From the NCBI GenBank assembly GCA_019415335.1, contig DXKH01000142.1:1-49862 (forward strand): 49,862 nucleotides of DNA, given 5' to 3'. The translations under genes were made by a program, and so were the position numbers. Under the pieces are notes generated by a model. It had not been told where the DNA came from. It ran no database searches and saw nothing but the letters and a program-made list of their open reading frames with translations. The stretch is from Citrobacter sp. Its GTDB lineage: Bacteria; Pseudomonadota; Gammaproteobacteria; Enterobacterales; Enterobacteriaceae. This document shows, one piece after another, positions 10,014-21,910 of this stretch. Positions within the stretch are counted from its first letter, which is position 1. Each line of letters opens with the position of its first letter.

Positions 10014-11009
10014 TTACTTCTGCGCAGCCAGTGCGTCGTTTACCCAGCCGTCGAACTGCTGCTGGTGGGCTTTGATCCAACCGTCAACGTGACCCTGAAC
10101 GTCAGCTTCCGACGCTTTACCGTCATGCATCATCGCGTTCTGCGCGTTGATGTCCGCCAGCGGCAGTTTCATGATGGCAAACAGTTTCGCCGCCGCCGGG
10201 TTTTTCTCTGCCCAGGCCTTGTTGGCAACGATGTGCATGGTGTTGACCGGGAAGCCATAGTTCGCGCCATTCGGCAGTTTGGTATCGATATCTTTCTGCT
10301 CACCCGGCAGCGAGGAGAACGGCACCTGCAACCAGACCACATCTTTGCCCGGCTTCATGACGTCACTCACCCAGTAAGGCGTCCAGGTGTAATACAGAAT
10401 CGGTTTACCTTCTTTAAAGCGGGTGATGGTATCGGCCATCATCGCCGCGTAGTTACCGTGGCTGACGTCGACCGTTTTTTCCAGATCAAACGCTTTGTTC
10501 TGGTGGTTAATCACCGCTTCACAACCCCAGCCTGGCGAGCAGCCCATCATGTCCGCTTTACCGTCGCCGTTGGTGTCGAAGATTTTGGCGATGTTGGGGT
10601 CTTTCAACTGAGCGATATTAGTGATTTTGTACTGCTCAGCGGTTTTCTTATCGATCAGATAACCCTGCGCGGCGCCGGTGACGAACGTGCCTTCGCGCCA
10701 GAACTTCTTGTTCCCGCCGGCCGCAGAATACATATCGTCGTGCAGCGGCTGCCAGTTGACGGCGGTAAAGGTGGCGTCGCCGGAGGCAATAGAGGTGTAG
10801 CCCACGTTATAGTCGACTTCGCTCGGTTTGCTTACGGTATAACCCAGTTTCTCCAGCGCGCGGCTCACCAGCAGCGTCTGGAAGGTTTCTTCGGTGATGG
10901 TGCTCTGTACCGGTTGGACGGTAATGCCTTTGCCTGGCAGGTCGGCAGCGAAAGCGCTGGTAGAGACAAGGGTGGCAAACGCTGTGGCAATAATTATCTT
11001 CTGTCGCAT
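10014..11009 (-). CDS. proX: Glycine betaine/proline betaine-binding protein ProX
   Basis: This is the periplasmic substrate-binding subunit of the ProU osmoprotectant ABC importer. The 331-residue precursor has a signal peptide cut after SAFA (residue 21). Trp86 (mature Trp65, in NWQPLH) is one of the aromatic-box tryptophans that cage the trimethylammonium group; others lie in REGTF and YYTWTPYW. Unlike E. coli, it is separated from proW by 188 bp that hold an ERIC and a REP-like element, so its expression relative to proVW may differ. Confidence 0.96.
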   Translation of the reverse strand: MRQKIIIATAFATLVSTSAFAADLPGKGITVQPVQSTITEETFQTLLVSRALEKLGYTVSKPSEVDYNVGYTSIASGDATFTAVNWQPLHDDMYSAAGGNKKFWREGTFVTGAAQGYLIDKKTAEQYKITNIAQLKDPNIAKIFDTNGDGKADMMGCSPGWGCEAVINHQNKAFDLEKTVDVSHGNYAAMMADTITRFKEGKPILYYTWTPYWVSDVMKPGKDVVWLQVPFSSLPGEQKDIDTKLPNGANYGFPVNTMHIVANKAWAEKNPAAAKLFAIMKLPLADINAQNAMMHDGKASEADVQGHVDGWIKAHQQQFDGWVNDALAAQK

Positions 11010-11021
11010 CGTTGTTCCTTA

Positions 11022-11147
11022 TTACACTTCATCATTCAGGTTGCCTCTTTGTTGGCTGCACTCATGCACCCCAGTCACGTACTGCGTGTACGCTCCTGGG
11101 GATACCTTCGTTTGCCGCCTCGATGCAACCAGAATGATTTTGTGTAA
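11022..11147 (-). repeat. ERIC element (126 bp) between proW and proX
   Basis: The element is 126 bp, the canonical ERIC length, and is bounded by imperfect inverted ends (TTACACTTCATCATTC at the left; the complement of GAATGATTTTGTGTAA at the right). Inside, on the minus strand, it carries the conserved ERIC core ATCCCCAGGAGCGTACAC and GTGACTGGGGTGCATGA. It lies within the proU operon and would be transcribed as part of the proVWX mRNA, forming a long hairpin. Confidence 0.92.
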
Positions 11148-11158
11148 GTTCATGAGTG

Positions 11159-11189
11159 TAGGCCCGGTAAGCGTAGCGCCACCGGGCAA
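11159..11189. repeat. REP-like palindrome after proW
   Basis: GCCCGGTAAGCGTAGCGCCACCGGGC (11162-11187) is a REP-type imperfect palindrome placed 10 bp past the proW stop, next to the ERIC element. It could shield the proVW part of the transcript from decay. Confidence 0.78.
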
Positions 11190-11197
11190 CAGGTGAA

Positions 11198-12262
11198 TTA
11201 CTTAATGAAAGGGCGCGTGATGAGCCCAACGGGACCGGTGGTGTACCAGCGACGGTTACCCCGACTGCGGGAGTCGCGACCCACGGCCTGGGTCAGACGG
11301 TCCAGAATGATGGCAAGGATCACAATGCCGACCCCGCCGACGGTAGCCAGTCCCATATCGAGACGACCGATACCGCGCAGTACCATCTGGCCCAGACCTC
11401 CGACGGCAATCATGGAGGCGATCACGACCATCGAGAGAGCAAGCATGAGCGTCTGGTTGACCCCCGCCATAATGGTGGGCATCGCCAGTGGTAACTGAAC
11501 TTTGAACAGCATCTGACGCGGGCTGGCCCCAAAGGAGCGTGACGCTTCGATCAAATCAGCCGGAACCTGGTTAATCCCGAGGATCGTCAGACGCACAATC
11601 GGCGGCAACGCAAAGATGATCGTCACGACCACCCCCGGTACGTTCCCGATACCGAACAGCATCACAATCGGCACCAGATAGACGAACGCCGGCGTTGTCT
11701 GCATGGCGTCGAGCAGTGGACGAACGATCTTCGCCGCCCGTGGACTGCGCGCCAGCCAGATCCCCATCGGCAGGCCGATCACCACGCAGAACAGCAGGGC
11801 GGTCAGCACCAGCGCCAGCGTAATCATCGCCTGTGACCAGGCGCCGATTGCGCCGATCGCAATCAGGGAGATCAGCGTCGCCACGCCCATCCCGACACCG
11901 GAAATCTGCCAGGCGATCAGGGCAAAAACGATAATCGCCACCGGAGCCGGCATTCCCAGCAGCAGTTGTTGAAAACCGTTAAGGATGTAATCCACCGGCA
12001 CACGAATGCCCTGGAAGAGGGGACGAAAATGGGTGACCACCCAGTCGATCCCTTCGGTGACCCAACTGTCGAGCGGGATCAGTGTCTTATGGAACGGATC
12101 CATAATGTTGAAATGTTCCGGTGCTGGCGCAGGCGCGCTGGTCAGCCAGTCGGCGCTGCCGCTATCGGCAGGCGTCCCTGACGGCGTACCCCAGGCGTCA
12201 GCGGATTGTGCGGCGCTATCAGCCGCTGGTGCGGTATCCCACGGATTGGATTGATCAGCCAT
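11198..12262 (-). CDS. proW: ProU ABC transporter permease ProW
   Basis: This inner-membrane permease of the betaine/proline importer has 354 residues, as in E. coli. A long, Ala/Pro/Trp-rich N-terminal tail (about 1-65) precedes the membrane segments. The EAA loop that contacts ProV is visible around [20 protein letters not shown]. It overlaps the end of proV by 8 bp, showing translational coupling. Confidence 0.96.
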   Translation of the reverse strand: MADQSNPWDTAPAADSAAQSADAWGTPSGTPADSGSADWLTSAPAPAPEHFNIMDPFHKTLIPLDSWVTEGIDWVVTHFRPLFQGIRVPVDYILNGFQQLLLGMPAPVAIIVFALIAWQISGVGMGVATLISLIAIGAIGAWSQAMITLALVLTALLFCVVIGLPMGIWLARSPRAAKIVRPLLDAMQTTPAFVYLVPIVMLFGIGNVPGVVVTIIFALPPIVRLTILGINQVPADLIEASRSFGASPRQMLFKVQLPLAMPTIMAGVNQTLMLALSMVVIASMIAVGGLGQMVLRGIGRLDMGLATVGGVGIVILAIILDRLTQAVGRDSRSRGNRRWYTTGPVGLITRPFIK

Positions 12263-13457
12263 TGTTTGCCCCCTCGCGATCTAAAGCCTGTAGCAGCATG
12301 CGTTTTGAAATAATGCCAACATACTGTTGTTCCTCATCGACAACTGGCACCGCGCACGGCGCTTGTCCGACATGAGAGAGCAACTCGCTAAGTGGGGTTT
12401 GTGCATCCACGGCCAGCGGCTCGTCGATTAACGCCCCTTCAATGCCCTGAGCCTGGCCTAATGCCGCTTTTAATGAGTCGATGGAGACCACGCCAACAAA
12501 CTTATTGCCGCGTTCGATGACGTAACCGTATTCCCGGTCTTCGTCCTGTAATAATTTCAGGGCTGAACGGGGACCAAATCCCGGCGTTTTACGAATCAGT
12601 CCGACCGGGCTACGGCGGGCAATATCTTTCGCGCTAAAGACCTGGCTAATATCGACGCCACGGAAGAAGGTACGCACATAATCGTTCGCCGGATTATTCA
12701 GAATTTCATCCGGAGTACCGACCTGAACCACTTCGCCATTTTGCATAATGGCAATTCGATCGCCAATACGCATCGCTTCATCGAGATCGTGGGAAATAAA
12801 GACGACGGTGCGCTGATGTTTCGCCTGCAGTTTCACCAGTTCATCCTGCATCTCGGTACGAATTAAGGGATCGAGCGCGGAGAAGGCTTCATCCATTAAT
12901 AAGATGTCAGGGTTAATGGCTAATGCCCGGGCGAGACCGACACGCTGACGCATACCGCCGGAAAGTTCATCCGGATAGCCGTGCGCGTAATTTTCAAGTC
13001 CCACCTGGCGCAGGGCGTCCAGCGCTTTTTCGCGACGATCCTCAGCACTCACACCGGCTAATTCCATGCCGAATGCGGTATTGTCCAGAACGGTCATGTG
13101 CGGCATGAGCGCAAATGACTGGAAGACCATCGCAATCTTTTTTCTGCGCACCTCGCGGAGTTCGGCATCCGATATTTTGGCGATATCGACGCCGTCAATC
13201 AGTACCTGTCCGCGGGTGGGTTCAATCAGGCGATTGAGAAGGCGTACCATTGTGGATTTACCCGAACCGGATAATCCCATGATGACAAATATCTCGCCTT
13301 CTTCAATGGCCAGACTGGCGTCTTTAACGCCAAGCGATAGCCCTGTTTTTTCCAGAATTTGTTCTTTTGAAAGTCCTTTTTCAATATATTTGAAGGCGCG
13401 CTGTGGATGCTCTCCAAATACTTTATATAGATTTTTAACTTCTAATTTAATTGCCAT
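12255..13457 (-). CDS. proV: ProU ABC transporter ATPase ProV
   Basis: This ATPase subunit of the osmoprotectant importer has 400 residues. Walker [10 protein letters not shown] is near residue 60, the signature [16 protein letters not shown] near 165, and Walker [14 protein letters not shown] near 186. Two CBS domains fill the C-terminal ~120 residues and sense ionic strength or nucleotides in related systems. It is the first gene of proVWX; in E. coli, sequences inside the start of proV serve as the downstream H-NS silencing element. Confidence 0.97.
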   Translation of the reverse strand: MAIKLEVKNLYKVFGEHPQRAFKYIEKGLSKEQILEKTGLSLGVKDASLAIEEGEIFVIMGLSGSGKSTMVRLLNRLIEPTRGQVLIDGVDIAKISDAELREVRRKKIAMVFQSFALMPHMTVLDNTAFGMELAGVSAEDRREKALDALRQVGLENYAHGYPDELSGGMRQRVGLARALAINPDILLMDEAFSALDPLIRTEMQDELVKLQAKHQRTVVFISHDLDEAMRIGDRIAIMQNGEVVQVGTPDEILNNPANDYVRTFFRGVDISQVFSAKDIARRSPVGLIRKTPGFGPRSALKLLQDEDREYGYVIERGNKFVGVVSIDSLKAALGQAQGIEGALIDEPLAVDAQTPLSELLSHVGQAPCAVPVVDEEQQYVGIISKRMLLQALDREGANNG

Positions 13458-13812
13458 GCAATAGAAAGATTCCTGTTATTTGTATATATCGATATATTAC
13501 CTGATAGAAATAGTCACCTTTTTCTACCCTAACATACTGAGAATCTGAGACAACCCTGAATGTGAAATGAGACGAAATAGGGTACAAGGCAAATTGCCGG
13601 GACTTCCCATGATATAAGGGCTGAGAGCAAACCACGGCCGGCGAATATTTTTTGTAAGGACCACTGGAAAGGCGCCTGAATTTCGAAAATTCAGGCGAAT
13701 ATGACAACAGCTATTGAGTGTAGAACACCCTGAAATAGCTGGGTGATAAAAACGTGATCTGCTTAAAATATTAACGTAAATATTGTAATGATATTCCCCA
13801 TATTAATTTGCG
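13458..13812 (-). promoter_or_regulatory. proU upstream region with putative P2 promoter
   Basis: This 355-bp gene-free stretch separates nrdF from proV. Within it, on the minus strand, TTGTCT (13548-13553) and TAGGGT (13526-13531) are 16 nt apart and resemble the osmoregulated sigma-70 P2 promoter of E. coli proU. The leader ends in AGGAATCTTTCTATTGC before the ATG, much as in E. coli. The stretch is AT-rich, as expected for H-NS/StpA control. Confidence 0.6.
13673..13697 (-). terminator. Hairpin downstream of nrdF
   Basis: CGCCTGAATT and AATTCAGGCG form a perfect 10-bp stem with a 5-nt loop, 115 bp past the nrdF stop. On the minus strand it is followed only by CCTTTCC, so termination of nrdHIEF here is plausible but not certain. 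Confidence 0.5.
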
Positions 13813-16899
<3,087 letters not shown>

Positions 16900-16927
<28 letters not shown>

Positions 16928-17310
16928 AATTCGCTTACTCCTTTTCGAACGTTGTCGATGTCGGCGGGGGTTCCCATCAGTTCAAAACGATAGAGCCAGG
17001 GCACGGCGCATTTTTGGGCAATCACTTCCCCTGCGCGACCATACGCCTCGCCGAAGTTACGATTGCCAGAGGCAATGACGCCGCGAATTAACGCCCGGTT
17101 GTGAGCATCATTTAAAAAGCGGATCACCTGTCGCGGTACTGCGCCAGCCGTGCCGCCGCCACCGTAGGAAGGCACCACCAGTATGTAGGGATTGTCTACC
17201 CGGATCCGTTCGCGTTCATTCAGCGGAATGCGAATGGCGGGCAGCCCCAGACGCTGCATAAAGCGGTGCGTATTTTCGGAGCTGCTGGAGAAGTAGACGA
17301 GCGGGTTCAT
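16900..17310 (-). CDS. nrdI: Flavodoxin-like NrdI
   Basis: This 136-residue flavodoxin-like protein delivers oxidant to assemble the manganese cofactor of NrdF. The FMN phosphate-binding loop is [12 protein letters not shown] at the N-terminus, with [13 protein letters not shown] and [11 protein letters not shown] as further flavin contacts. It overlaps nrdH by 4 bp upstream and nrdE by 28 bp downstream, as in other nrdHIEF operons. Confidence 0.97.
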
Positions 17311-17552
17311 GCGCTGGCTACCTGAGGCTCAGGATGCAGACGGTTGATCATATCCGGTCGAAACCCGGACCAACTGGTCTCACCGGCAATGACGACCGGC
17401 AACTGACGAAAGCCTTGCGCACGCAGAGTTTCTGCGGCGTCAGGCACCAGATCGACGTTCACCATCTCAAATTCAAATCCACGGCTTTCCATCGCCCGTT
17501 TTGTGGCGTGGCACTGAACACAGTCATTTCGAGTGTAAATAGTAATGCGCAT
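17307..17552 (-). CDS. nrdH: Glutaredoxin-like electron donor NrdH
   Basis: This 81-residue redoxin supplies electrons to NrdE. The active site CVQC is at residues 11-14 in [14 protein letters not shown], and the C-terminal WSGFRPDMI is the motif that makes NrdH a thioredoxin reductase substrate. The ATG at 17552 gives the family length; an in-frame ATG five codons upstream lacks a better ribosome site. It is the first gene of the operon. Confidence 0.95.
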   Translation of the reverse strand: MRITIYTRNDCVQCHATKRAMESRGFEFEMVNVDLVPDAAETLRAQGFRQLPVVIAGETSWSGFRPDMINRLHPEPQVASA

Positions 17553-17626
17553 GATTCGTATTTCCATCTAAAATGAGAAAACGGCGCGATAAGACGCGTC
17601 GGGTTGGGTGTGTACTGATAGAGAGA

Positions 17627-17673
17627 ATACTAGATGTAGTTGAAATAAGTTTCAACCATACAAGATATGGGAA
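17627..17673 (-). promoter_or_regulatory. Putative tandem NrdR boxes of nrdHIEF
   Basis: Two 16-bp sites on the minus strand, TTCCCATATCTTGTAT (17658-17673) and CAACTACATCTAGTAT (17627-17642), fit the NrdR box pattern (consensus ACACTATATATAGTGT) loosely. They are exactly 31 bp apart, the three-turn spacing usual for NrdR. They lie about 75-120 bp upstream of nrdH. Confidence 0.55.
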
Positions 17674-17742
17674 TTATCGATTGATTACTCCCCACCGATG
17701 AGCCCGGCGGGGAGCGGGAGGTTATGGCGAAAAACCGCCGGT

Positions 17743-18174
17743 TTACATCCGCATGCTAACGGCCAGGCGGTTAAAGCAGTTCATCAGACCGATCGCAAAG
17801 GTCAGGTCGCTGATTTCGCGAGCGCTGAAATGCGTGAGCAGCGGCAGATAAACGTCATCTTCGGCATGGGTTCTGGCGATATCGGTCACCGATTCCGCCC
17901 ACGCCAGCGCCGCTTGCTCCTGCTGGCTGAAATGATGGCTTACCCGCCAACCGGCCAGCGCGTCCAGTTTACTTTGCGCGACACCCGATTTACGCAGCGC
18001 CTTGCTGTGCATTTCCAGACAAAACGCGCAGCCGTTGATTTGCGAAATTCGCAGGTAAATTAACTCCATCAGCGTGGTATCCAGCGCGCTGTTTTCCAGT
18101 GCTGTTTTCGCCTGTACCAGGGCGTTATAGACTTCAGGGCTGAGTTCATAGTAGGGCTGGCGTAACGTCGTCAT
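17743..18174 (-). CDS. AhpD-like carboxymuconolactone decarboxylase family protein
   Basis: The 143-residue all-alpha product has the AhpD-type redox motif GCAFCLEMH, with Cys49, Cys52 and His56. In relatives this motif gives peroxidase or thiol-disulfide activity. Starting at the ATG at 18174, rather than 10 codons upstream, gives the usual family start, with a GGAG site just before it. It is divergent from a MocR-type regulator, 88 bp between starts, which probably controls it. The true substrate is unknown. This pair is absent between nrdH and ygaM in E. coli K-12. Confidence 0.85.
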   Translation of the reverse strand: MTTLRQPYYELSPEVYNALVQAKTALENSALDTTLMELIYLRISQINGCAFCLEMHSKALRKSGVAQSKLDALAGWRVSHHFSQQEQAALAWAESVTDIARTHAEDDVYLPLLTHFSAREISDLTFAIGLMNCFNRLAVSMRM

Positions 18175-18190
18175 GGTGCTTCTCCTCGTG

Positions 18191-18218
18191 TTGATGGTTG
18201 GCAATGTAGCACTATAAT
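18191..18218 (+). promoter_or_regulatory. Putative promoter of the MocR gene
   Basis: TTGATG (18191-18196) and a perfect TATAAT (18213-18218) are 16 nt apart, 45 bp before the MocR start. Next to the -10 box lies the loosely dyadic AATGGACTGCATAAGAG followed by AGCCATATT (about 18216-18241), a candidate MocR operator serving both divergent genes. Confidence 0.5.
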
Positions 18219-18262
18219 GGACTGCATAAGAGAGCCATATTGTTACGAAAAAAGCAGACCAT

Positions 18263-19606
18263 ATGCCGCGCTACCAGCAAATTGCCCGCCAGTTAAAAAC
18301 CGCCATTGAACACGGGGAGCTCAAGCCCGGTGCCAGACTGCCGTCCAGCCGTACCTGGTCGCAGGAACTGGGCATTTCGCGTTCGACGGTGGAAAGCGCC
18401 TACACGGAGCTGGTGGCGCAGGGGTGGCTGGAGCGTAGAGGACAGTCGGGAACGTTTGTCAGCGCACAGTTGCAGCCGGAACAGGTGCCCAGTGAACCGG
18501 TGGTCTTTGCCGGAGAAAGTACAGTCCCTCAGCCCTTTCAGATGGGGCTTCCCGCGTTGGATCTCTTTCCGCGAGACATCTGGGCGCGGGTGATGGGGCG
18601 ACGATTGCGCACGCAGACGCGTTTTGATCTGGCTCTCGGCGACGTGTGCGGTGAGGCTGCGTTGCGCCAGGCGATCGTGGACTATCTGCGCATATCGCGC
18701 AGTATTGACTGTCTGCCCGAGCAGATTTTTATCACCTCAGGCTATGCAGCGTCGATGACCCTTATCCTGCGCGCGCTGGCCACGCCGGGCGACGGCATGT
18801 GGATTGAAGACCCCGGGTTTCCACTGATCCGTCCGGTGATTGAACAGGAACATATCGCGCTGCTGCCGGTTCCGGTCGATGACGACGGGTTGAATGTGGC
18901 GGTTGGGATCCGCGACTATCCGGATGCGCGGTTTGCGCTGCTCACGCCTGCCCATCAAAGTCCGCTTGGCGTCGCGCTGTCGTTGTCGCGACGTCATCAA
19001 CTGCTGGAATGGGCATCGCTTAGTCAGGCGTGGATCGTTGAGGATGATTACGACAGTGAGTTTCGTTATCACGGCAAACCGCTGCCGCCGTTGAAAAGTC
19101 TTGATGCGCCGCAGCGGGTGATTTATGCCGGTACGTTCAGCAAATCGCTGTTCCCTGCATTGCGCTGTGCGTGGCTGGTGGTGCCGATAAACCAGGTGGA
19201 ATGTTTTCGCCAGCAGGCGGTACGGATGGCCTGTAGCGTGCCGCTGCTCTGGCAGCAAACGCTGGCGGATTTCATCCGTGATGGGCATTTCTGGCGGCAT
19301 CTGAAAAAAATGCGTCAGCACTATGCGCAGCGAAGAGAATGGACGGAAAGGGCGCTCGACGAACAGGGATTTCACGTTGTGCCGCAACAGGGCGGGATAC
19401 AGCTGGTGATTACCGTTGACGGTGACGATATCGCGCCGGTACGCAAAGCCAATGAGGCGGGCCTGGCGGTTCAGGCCCTGAGCCGTTGGCGGGTCAATTC
19501 AGTCGGAAGCGGAGGGATGCTGTTGTCGTTTACAAACATCGCTTCACCTGAGATGGCAAGCCTGGTGGCAACGCGTCTACGACGGGCAATTCAGGCTGCT
19601 CTTTAG
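18263..19606 (+). CDS. MocR/PdxR-type GntR regulator with aminotransferase domain
   Basis: The 447-residue product fuses an N-terminal GntR winged helix (about 1-70; LPSSRTWSQELGISRSTVESAY) to a class I aminotransferase-like domain (about 110-440). PLP should bind Lys294 in GTFSKSLFP, and the VEDDYDSEFRY motif is present. MocR proteins normally regulate a divergent neighbour in response to a PLP-linked amino acid or vitamin, which points to the AhpD-like gene at 17743-18174. The ribosome site is weak (AAGCAGACC before ATG). The ligand cannot be read from the sequence. Confidence 0.9.
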   Translation: MPRYQQIARQLKTAIEHGELKPGARLPSSRTWSQELGISRSTVESAYTELVAQGWLERRGQSGTFVSAQLQPEQVPSEPVVFAGESTVPQPFQMGLPALDLFPRDIWARVMGRRLRTQTRFDLALGDVCGEAALRQAIVDYLRISRSIDCLPEQIFITSGYAASMTLILRALATPGDGMWIEDPGFPLIRPVIEQEHIALLPVPVDDDGLNVAVGIRDYPDARFALLTPAHQSPLGVALSLSRRHQLLEWASLSQAWIVEDDYDSEFRYHGKPLPPLKSLDAPQRVIYAGTFSKSLFPALRCAWLVVPINQVECFRQQAVRMACSVPLLWQQTLADFIRDGHFWRHLKKMRQHYAQRREWTERALDEQGFHVVPQQGGIQLVITVDGDDIAPVRKANEAGLAVQALSRWRVNSVGSGGMLLSFTNIASPEMASLVATRLRRAIQAAL

Positions 19607-19619
19607 CCGAATCTTCGGT

Positions 19620-19650
19620 GTGCCGGATAAGCCTGAACGCTATCCGGCAC
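19620..19650. repeat. REP element between MocR gene and ygaM
   Basis: GTGCCGGATA and TATCCGGCAC form a palindrome with an 11-nt centre between two convergent genes. It is a REP-type sequence and may also work as the transcript end. Confidence 0.82.
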
Positions 19651-19660
19651 AGGTTCACAA

Positions 19661-19987
19661 TTAGCGACGAAGGCTCAGCAGCGCGCCGACGAAGATCCCC
19701 ACCGCCGCTGCCGTACCGATGCTACACCAGGGTTTATCACGCACAAACGTGTCGGCGCAGCCTACGGCGTCCCGGGCGGCTTGCTGCACGCGCGTCCGGC
19801 CATGCATTTTCGCCCGTGTCTCTTTCAGCAGCGCCTGCGCTTTACGCCGTGCGGTATCCGCTTCATCCTTCGCATCGCTGCCCCATGACTTCAATACAGC
19901 TTCCAGACTATCGGCCAATTGATTGACGTCATTATGAATATCCTGAACGCCATCATCTACGTCGTTTCGGTTCGGTCGGTTAAACAT
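19661..19987 (-). CDS. ygaM: DUF883 membrane-anchored ribosome-associated family protein YgaM
   Basis: The 108-residue product is of the ElaB/YqjD/YgaM family. A charged helical N-terminal part (about 1-75, heptad-like, rich in Asp, Ala, Lys) leads to one C-terminal membrane segment (WCSIGTAAAVGIFVGALLSL) ending in RR. E. coli relatives bind ribosomes at the inner membrane in stationary phase and are RpoS-controlled; the role of YgaM itself is less clear. It has the same position as in E. coli, between nrdH and ygaC. Confidence 0.93.
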   Translation of the reverse strand: MFNRPNRNDVDDGVQDIHNDVNQLADSLEAVLKSWGSDAKDEADTARRKAQALLKETRAKMHGRTRVQQAARDAVGCADTFVRDKPWCSIGTAAAVGIFVGALLSLRR

Positions 19988-20148
19988 ATGATCCTCCAGT
20001 GATTTCGATGTGACTTTCAGTTTAGTCGATATTTTTAACTTCTGAGGCAGTTCACGGCGTTATGACACGTTTATGGATTTTTCTGAAAGCGTTGCTAATG
20101 CTGAATCAGGTAAGGTAAGCCCGCAGTAAAAGATAACGAGGATAAAAT

Positions 20149-20493
20149 ATGTATTTACGACCTGACGAGGTGGCGCGCGTACTTGAAAAAGTGGGGTTTA
20201 CCGTCGATGTGGTGACACAGAAAACGTACGGTTATCGACGTGGCGAGAATTATGTTTATGTTAATCGCGAAGCGCGCATGGGGCGCACCGCGCTGGTGAT
20301 CCATCCGACATTAAAAGAGCGCAGTTCATCGCTGGCTGATCCGGCGTCTGATATTAAAACCTGCGATCATTATCAGCATTTTCCGCTTTATTTAGCCGGG
20401 GACACCCACGAACACTATGGAATTCCTCACGGCTTTAGTTCGCGTATTGCGCTTGAGCGTTATTTGAATGGACTGTTTGGCGAGGCAAGTTAA
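20149..20493 (+). CDS. ygaC: Conserved DUF2002 protein YgaC
   Basis: This 114-residue soluble protein has the same length as E. coli YgaC, with the N-terminal [17 protein letters not shown] and a basic/aromatic core. Its function is unknown; the E. coli gene is reported as Fur-regulated, but I see no strong Fur box here. The start has a GAGG site. It ends against alaE in a convergent arrangement with a strong hairpin between them. Confidence 0.92.
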   Translation: MYLRPDEVARVLEKVGFTVDVVTQKTYGYRRGENYVYVNREARMGRTALVIHPTLKERSSSLADPASDIKTCDHYQHFPLYLAGDTHEHYGIPHGFSSRIALERYLNGLFGEAS

Positions 20494-20497
20494 TTAA

Positions 20498-20518
20498 GCG
20501 ACTGGCCTTGCCAGTCGC
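20498..20518. terminator. Convergent terminator ygaC/alaE
   Basis: GCGACTGGC and GCCAGTCGC form a perfect 9-bp stem with a 3-nt loop. On the minus strand it is followed by TTAATTAACTT, which fits the end of alaE transcription better than that of ygaC. Confidence 0.7.
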
Positions 20519-20527
20519 CGAGTGGTT

Positions 20528-20977
20528 TCAGGCTTTAACGTGCTGGTAGCGACTCACTTTAAACAGGCGGCGGCAGTAATCCAGGAAATAGCCATATACC
20601 GCCCCCATCAACATCGATATCACGATATTAGAACTGACCGCGGCAGTTATTTGGTGCCAGTCAGCGCCCACCGTCAGCAGAATAGCGACATAAACCGGGG
20701 ACTGGAAAGTGACATAAGCCAGCACATCCGCCAGGTTTTTCAGCCATCCCGCAGAACCCACTTTACGCGACGCTTTCATAAAGAGATCACGATACATTCC
20801 GTAGGGCCAGGCGATCAGAATGTTGACCGGAATGGCGACCAGTCTGGACGAAAGTGATTGTTCAAAGGTCATTCCTGAGAGGAATATCTCGATCAACATG
20901 TTCACGACAGAACAATAAACAACCATCGCGAACGTGTCTGCTACAGCATGACGCAAGCGTGACTGTGGTGAGAACAT
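20528..20977 (-). CDS. alaE: L-alanine exporter AlaE
   Basis: AlaE exports L-alanine using the proton gradient. The 149-residue product has four membrane segments and the family pattern, including [14 protein letters not shown] in the middle. The frame is open for 76 more codons upstream, but the ATG at 20977 has an AAGGAG site and gives the conserved start [15 protein letters not shown]. It is divergent from stpA with 488 bp between starts. Confidence 0.95.
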   Translation of the reverse strand: MFSPQSRLRHAVADTFAMVVYCSVVNMLIEIFLSGMTFEQSLSSRLVAIPVNILIAWPYGMYRDLFMKASRKVGSAGWLKNLADVLAYVTFQSPVYVAILLTVGADWHQITAAVSSNIVISMLMGAVYGYFLDYCRRLFKVSRYQHVKA

Positions 20978-21465
20978 GCTAATGCTCCTTGTAAAAAGGG
21001 GTAAAATTGCCGTTAAATGAGTCTGTATTAGTGATTTGTCGTGGTGTTTTTGCTTGATGATAGGGTATATCGCTGTCTTGTAACTATCAACTAGCGAAAT
21101 GTTTTTATTTTGGCGCTTTTTGTCGATAAAATACTCTGTAAACGCCTGATTTTTGTACCGGATAGAGTTTTTGTTGTCGATATGTATTAAATGATTAAAA
21201 ATCAATTGGTTATGTTGGTGTTCTGGTTGAGGGATTCCCTGTAAGGCAAAAAACGCATTCTATGCCCGATGAGTCGGTATGGAGGTTATTCGCCAGAGAA
21301 TGAGAAAATGAGCTGGGGTATTATTCAGTAGTAAGCAAACTATATTATTGCGGCGATATGCTGATATTCTCTGTGTTATATGTCAGGGTCTGGAAACATC
21401 CCTAATAATATAATACACTATCCAGTGTAATACTTTTGTTTTAGCGTTAAAGGGTTTTCATTATT
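20978..21465. promoter_or_regulatory. alaE-stpA divergent intergenic region
   Basis: This AT-rich 488-bp stretch has no supported gene. Close to stpA it has the palindrome TACACT-ATCC-AGTGTA (21414-21429), 36 bp before the ATG, a candidate operator of unknown partner. In E. coli, stpA is controlled by H-NS, Lrp and its own product, and AT-rich DNA here fits that. Confidence 0.4.
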
Positions 21466-21867
21466 ATGAATCTGATGTTACAGAACTTAAATAATATTCG
21501 TTCATTACGCGCCATGGCTCGCGAGTTCTCCATTGACGTTCTTGAAGAAATGCTGGAGAAATTCAGGGTCGTCACTAAAGAAAGACGTGAAGAAGAAGAA
21601 CGGTTACAGCGTCAACGCGCTGAACAGCAGGAGAAAATTAATACCTTGCTGGAACTGATGAAGGCCGACGGAATTAGCCCGGAAGAGTTATTCGGTAATG
21701 ACGTCGCGACCATGCGAGTGGGTAAAAAACGCCAACCGCGTCCGGCGAAATATCGCTATACCGATCTTAACGGGGAAAGTAAAACCTGGACCGGCCAGGG
21801 ACGTACGCCAAAAGCAATTGCCCAGGCACTGGCGGAAGGTAAATCGCTGGACGATTTTCTGATCTAA
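21466..21867 (+). CDS. stpA: H-NS-like nucleoid protein StpA
   Basis: StpA is an H-NS paralog that binds curved AT-rich DNA, bridges and silences it, and has RNA chaperone activity. The 133-residue product has the N-terminal dimerisation helices (about 1-65), a linker rich in basic residues, and the C-terminal DNA-binding motif TWTGQGRTPKAI. The linker sequence GNDVATMRVGKK differs from E. coli. It can form heteromers with H-NS and probably helps silence the AT-rich accessory region on the right of this window. Confidence 0.95.
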   Translation: MNLMLQNLNNIRSLRAMAREFSIDVLEEMLEKFRVVTKERREEEERLQRQRAEQQEKINTLLELMKADGISPEELFGNDVATMRVGKKRQPRPAKYRYTDLNGESKTWTGQGRTPKAIAQALAEGKSLDDFLI

Positions 21868-21874
21868 TTATCTG

Positions 21875-21898
21875 AGCGGTGAGGTGATCCTCACCGCT
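21875..21898 (+). terminator. stpA terminator
   Basis: AGCGGTGAGG and CCTCACCGCT form a 10-bp stem with a 4-nt loop just after the stpA stop, followed by TATTTCC. It may also serve the convergent ygaP. Confidence 0.7.
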
Positions 21899-21910
21899 TA
21901 TTTCCCGCTA

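Noticed and set aside
9966..11147. 393-codon open frame on the plus strand opposite proX
   Set aside because: It is antisense to proX over nearly its whole length and begins and ends in REP and ERIC DNA. Codon constraint from proX explains its openness.
20978..21205. 76-codon in-frame upstream extension of alaE
   Set aside because: It is AT-rich low-complexity sequence with no ribosome site; the conserved AlaE start with AAGGAG is at 20977.
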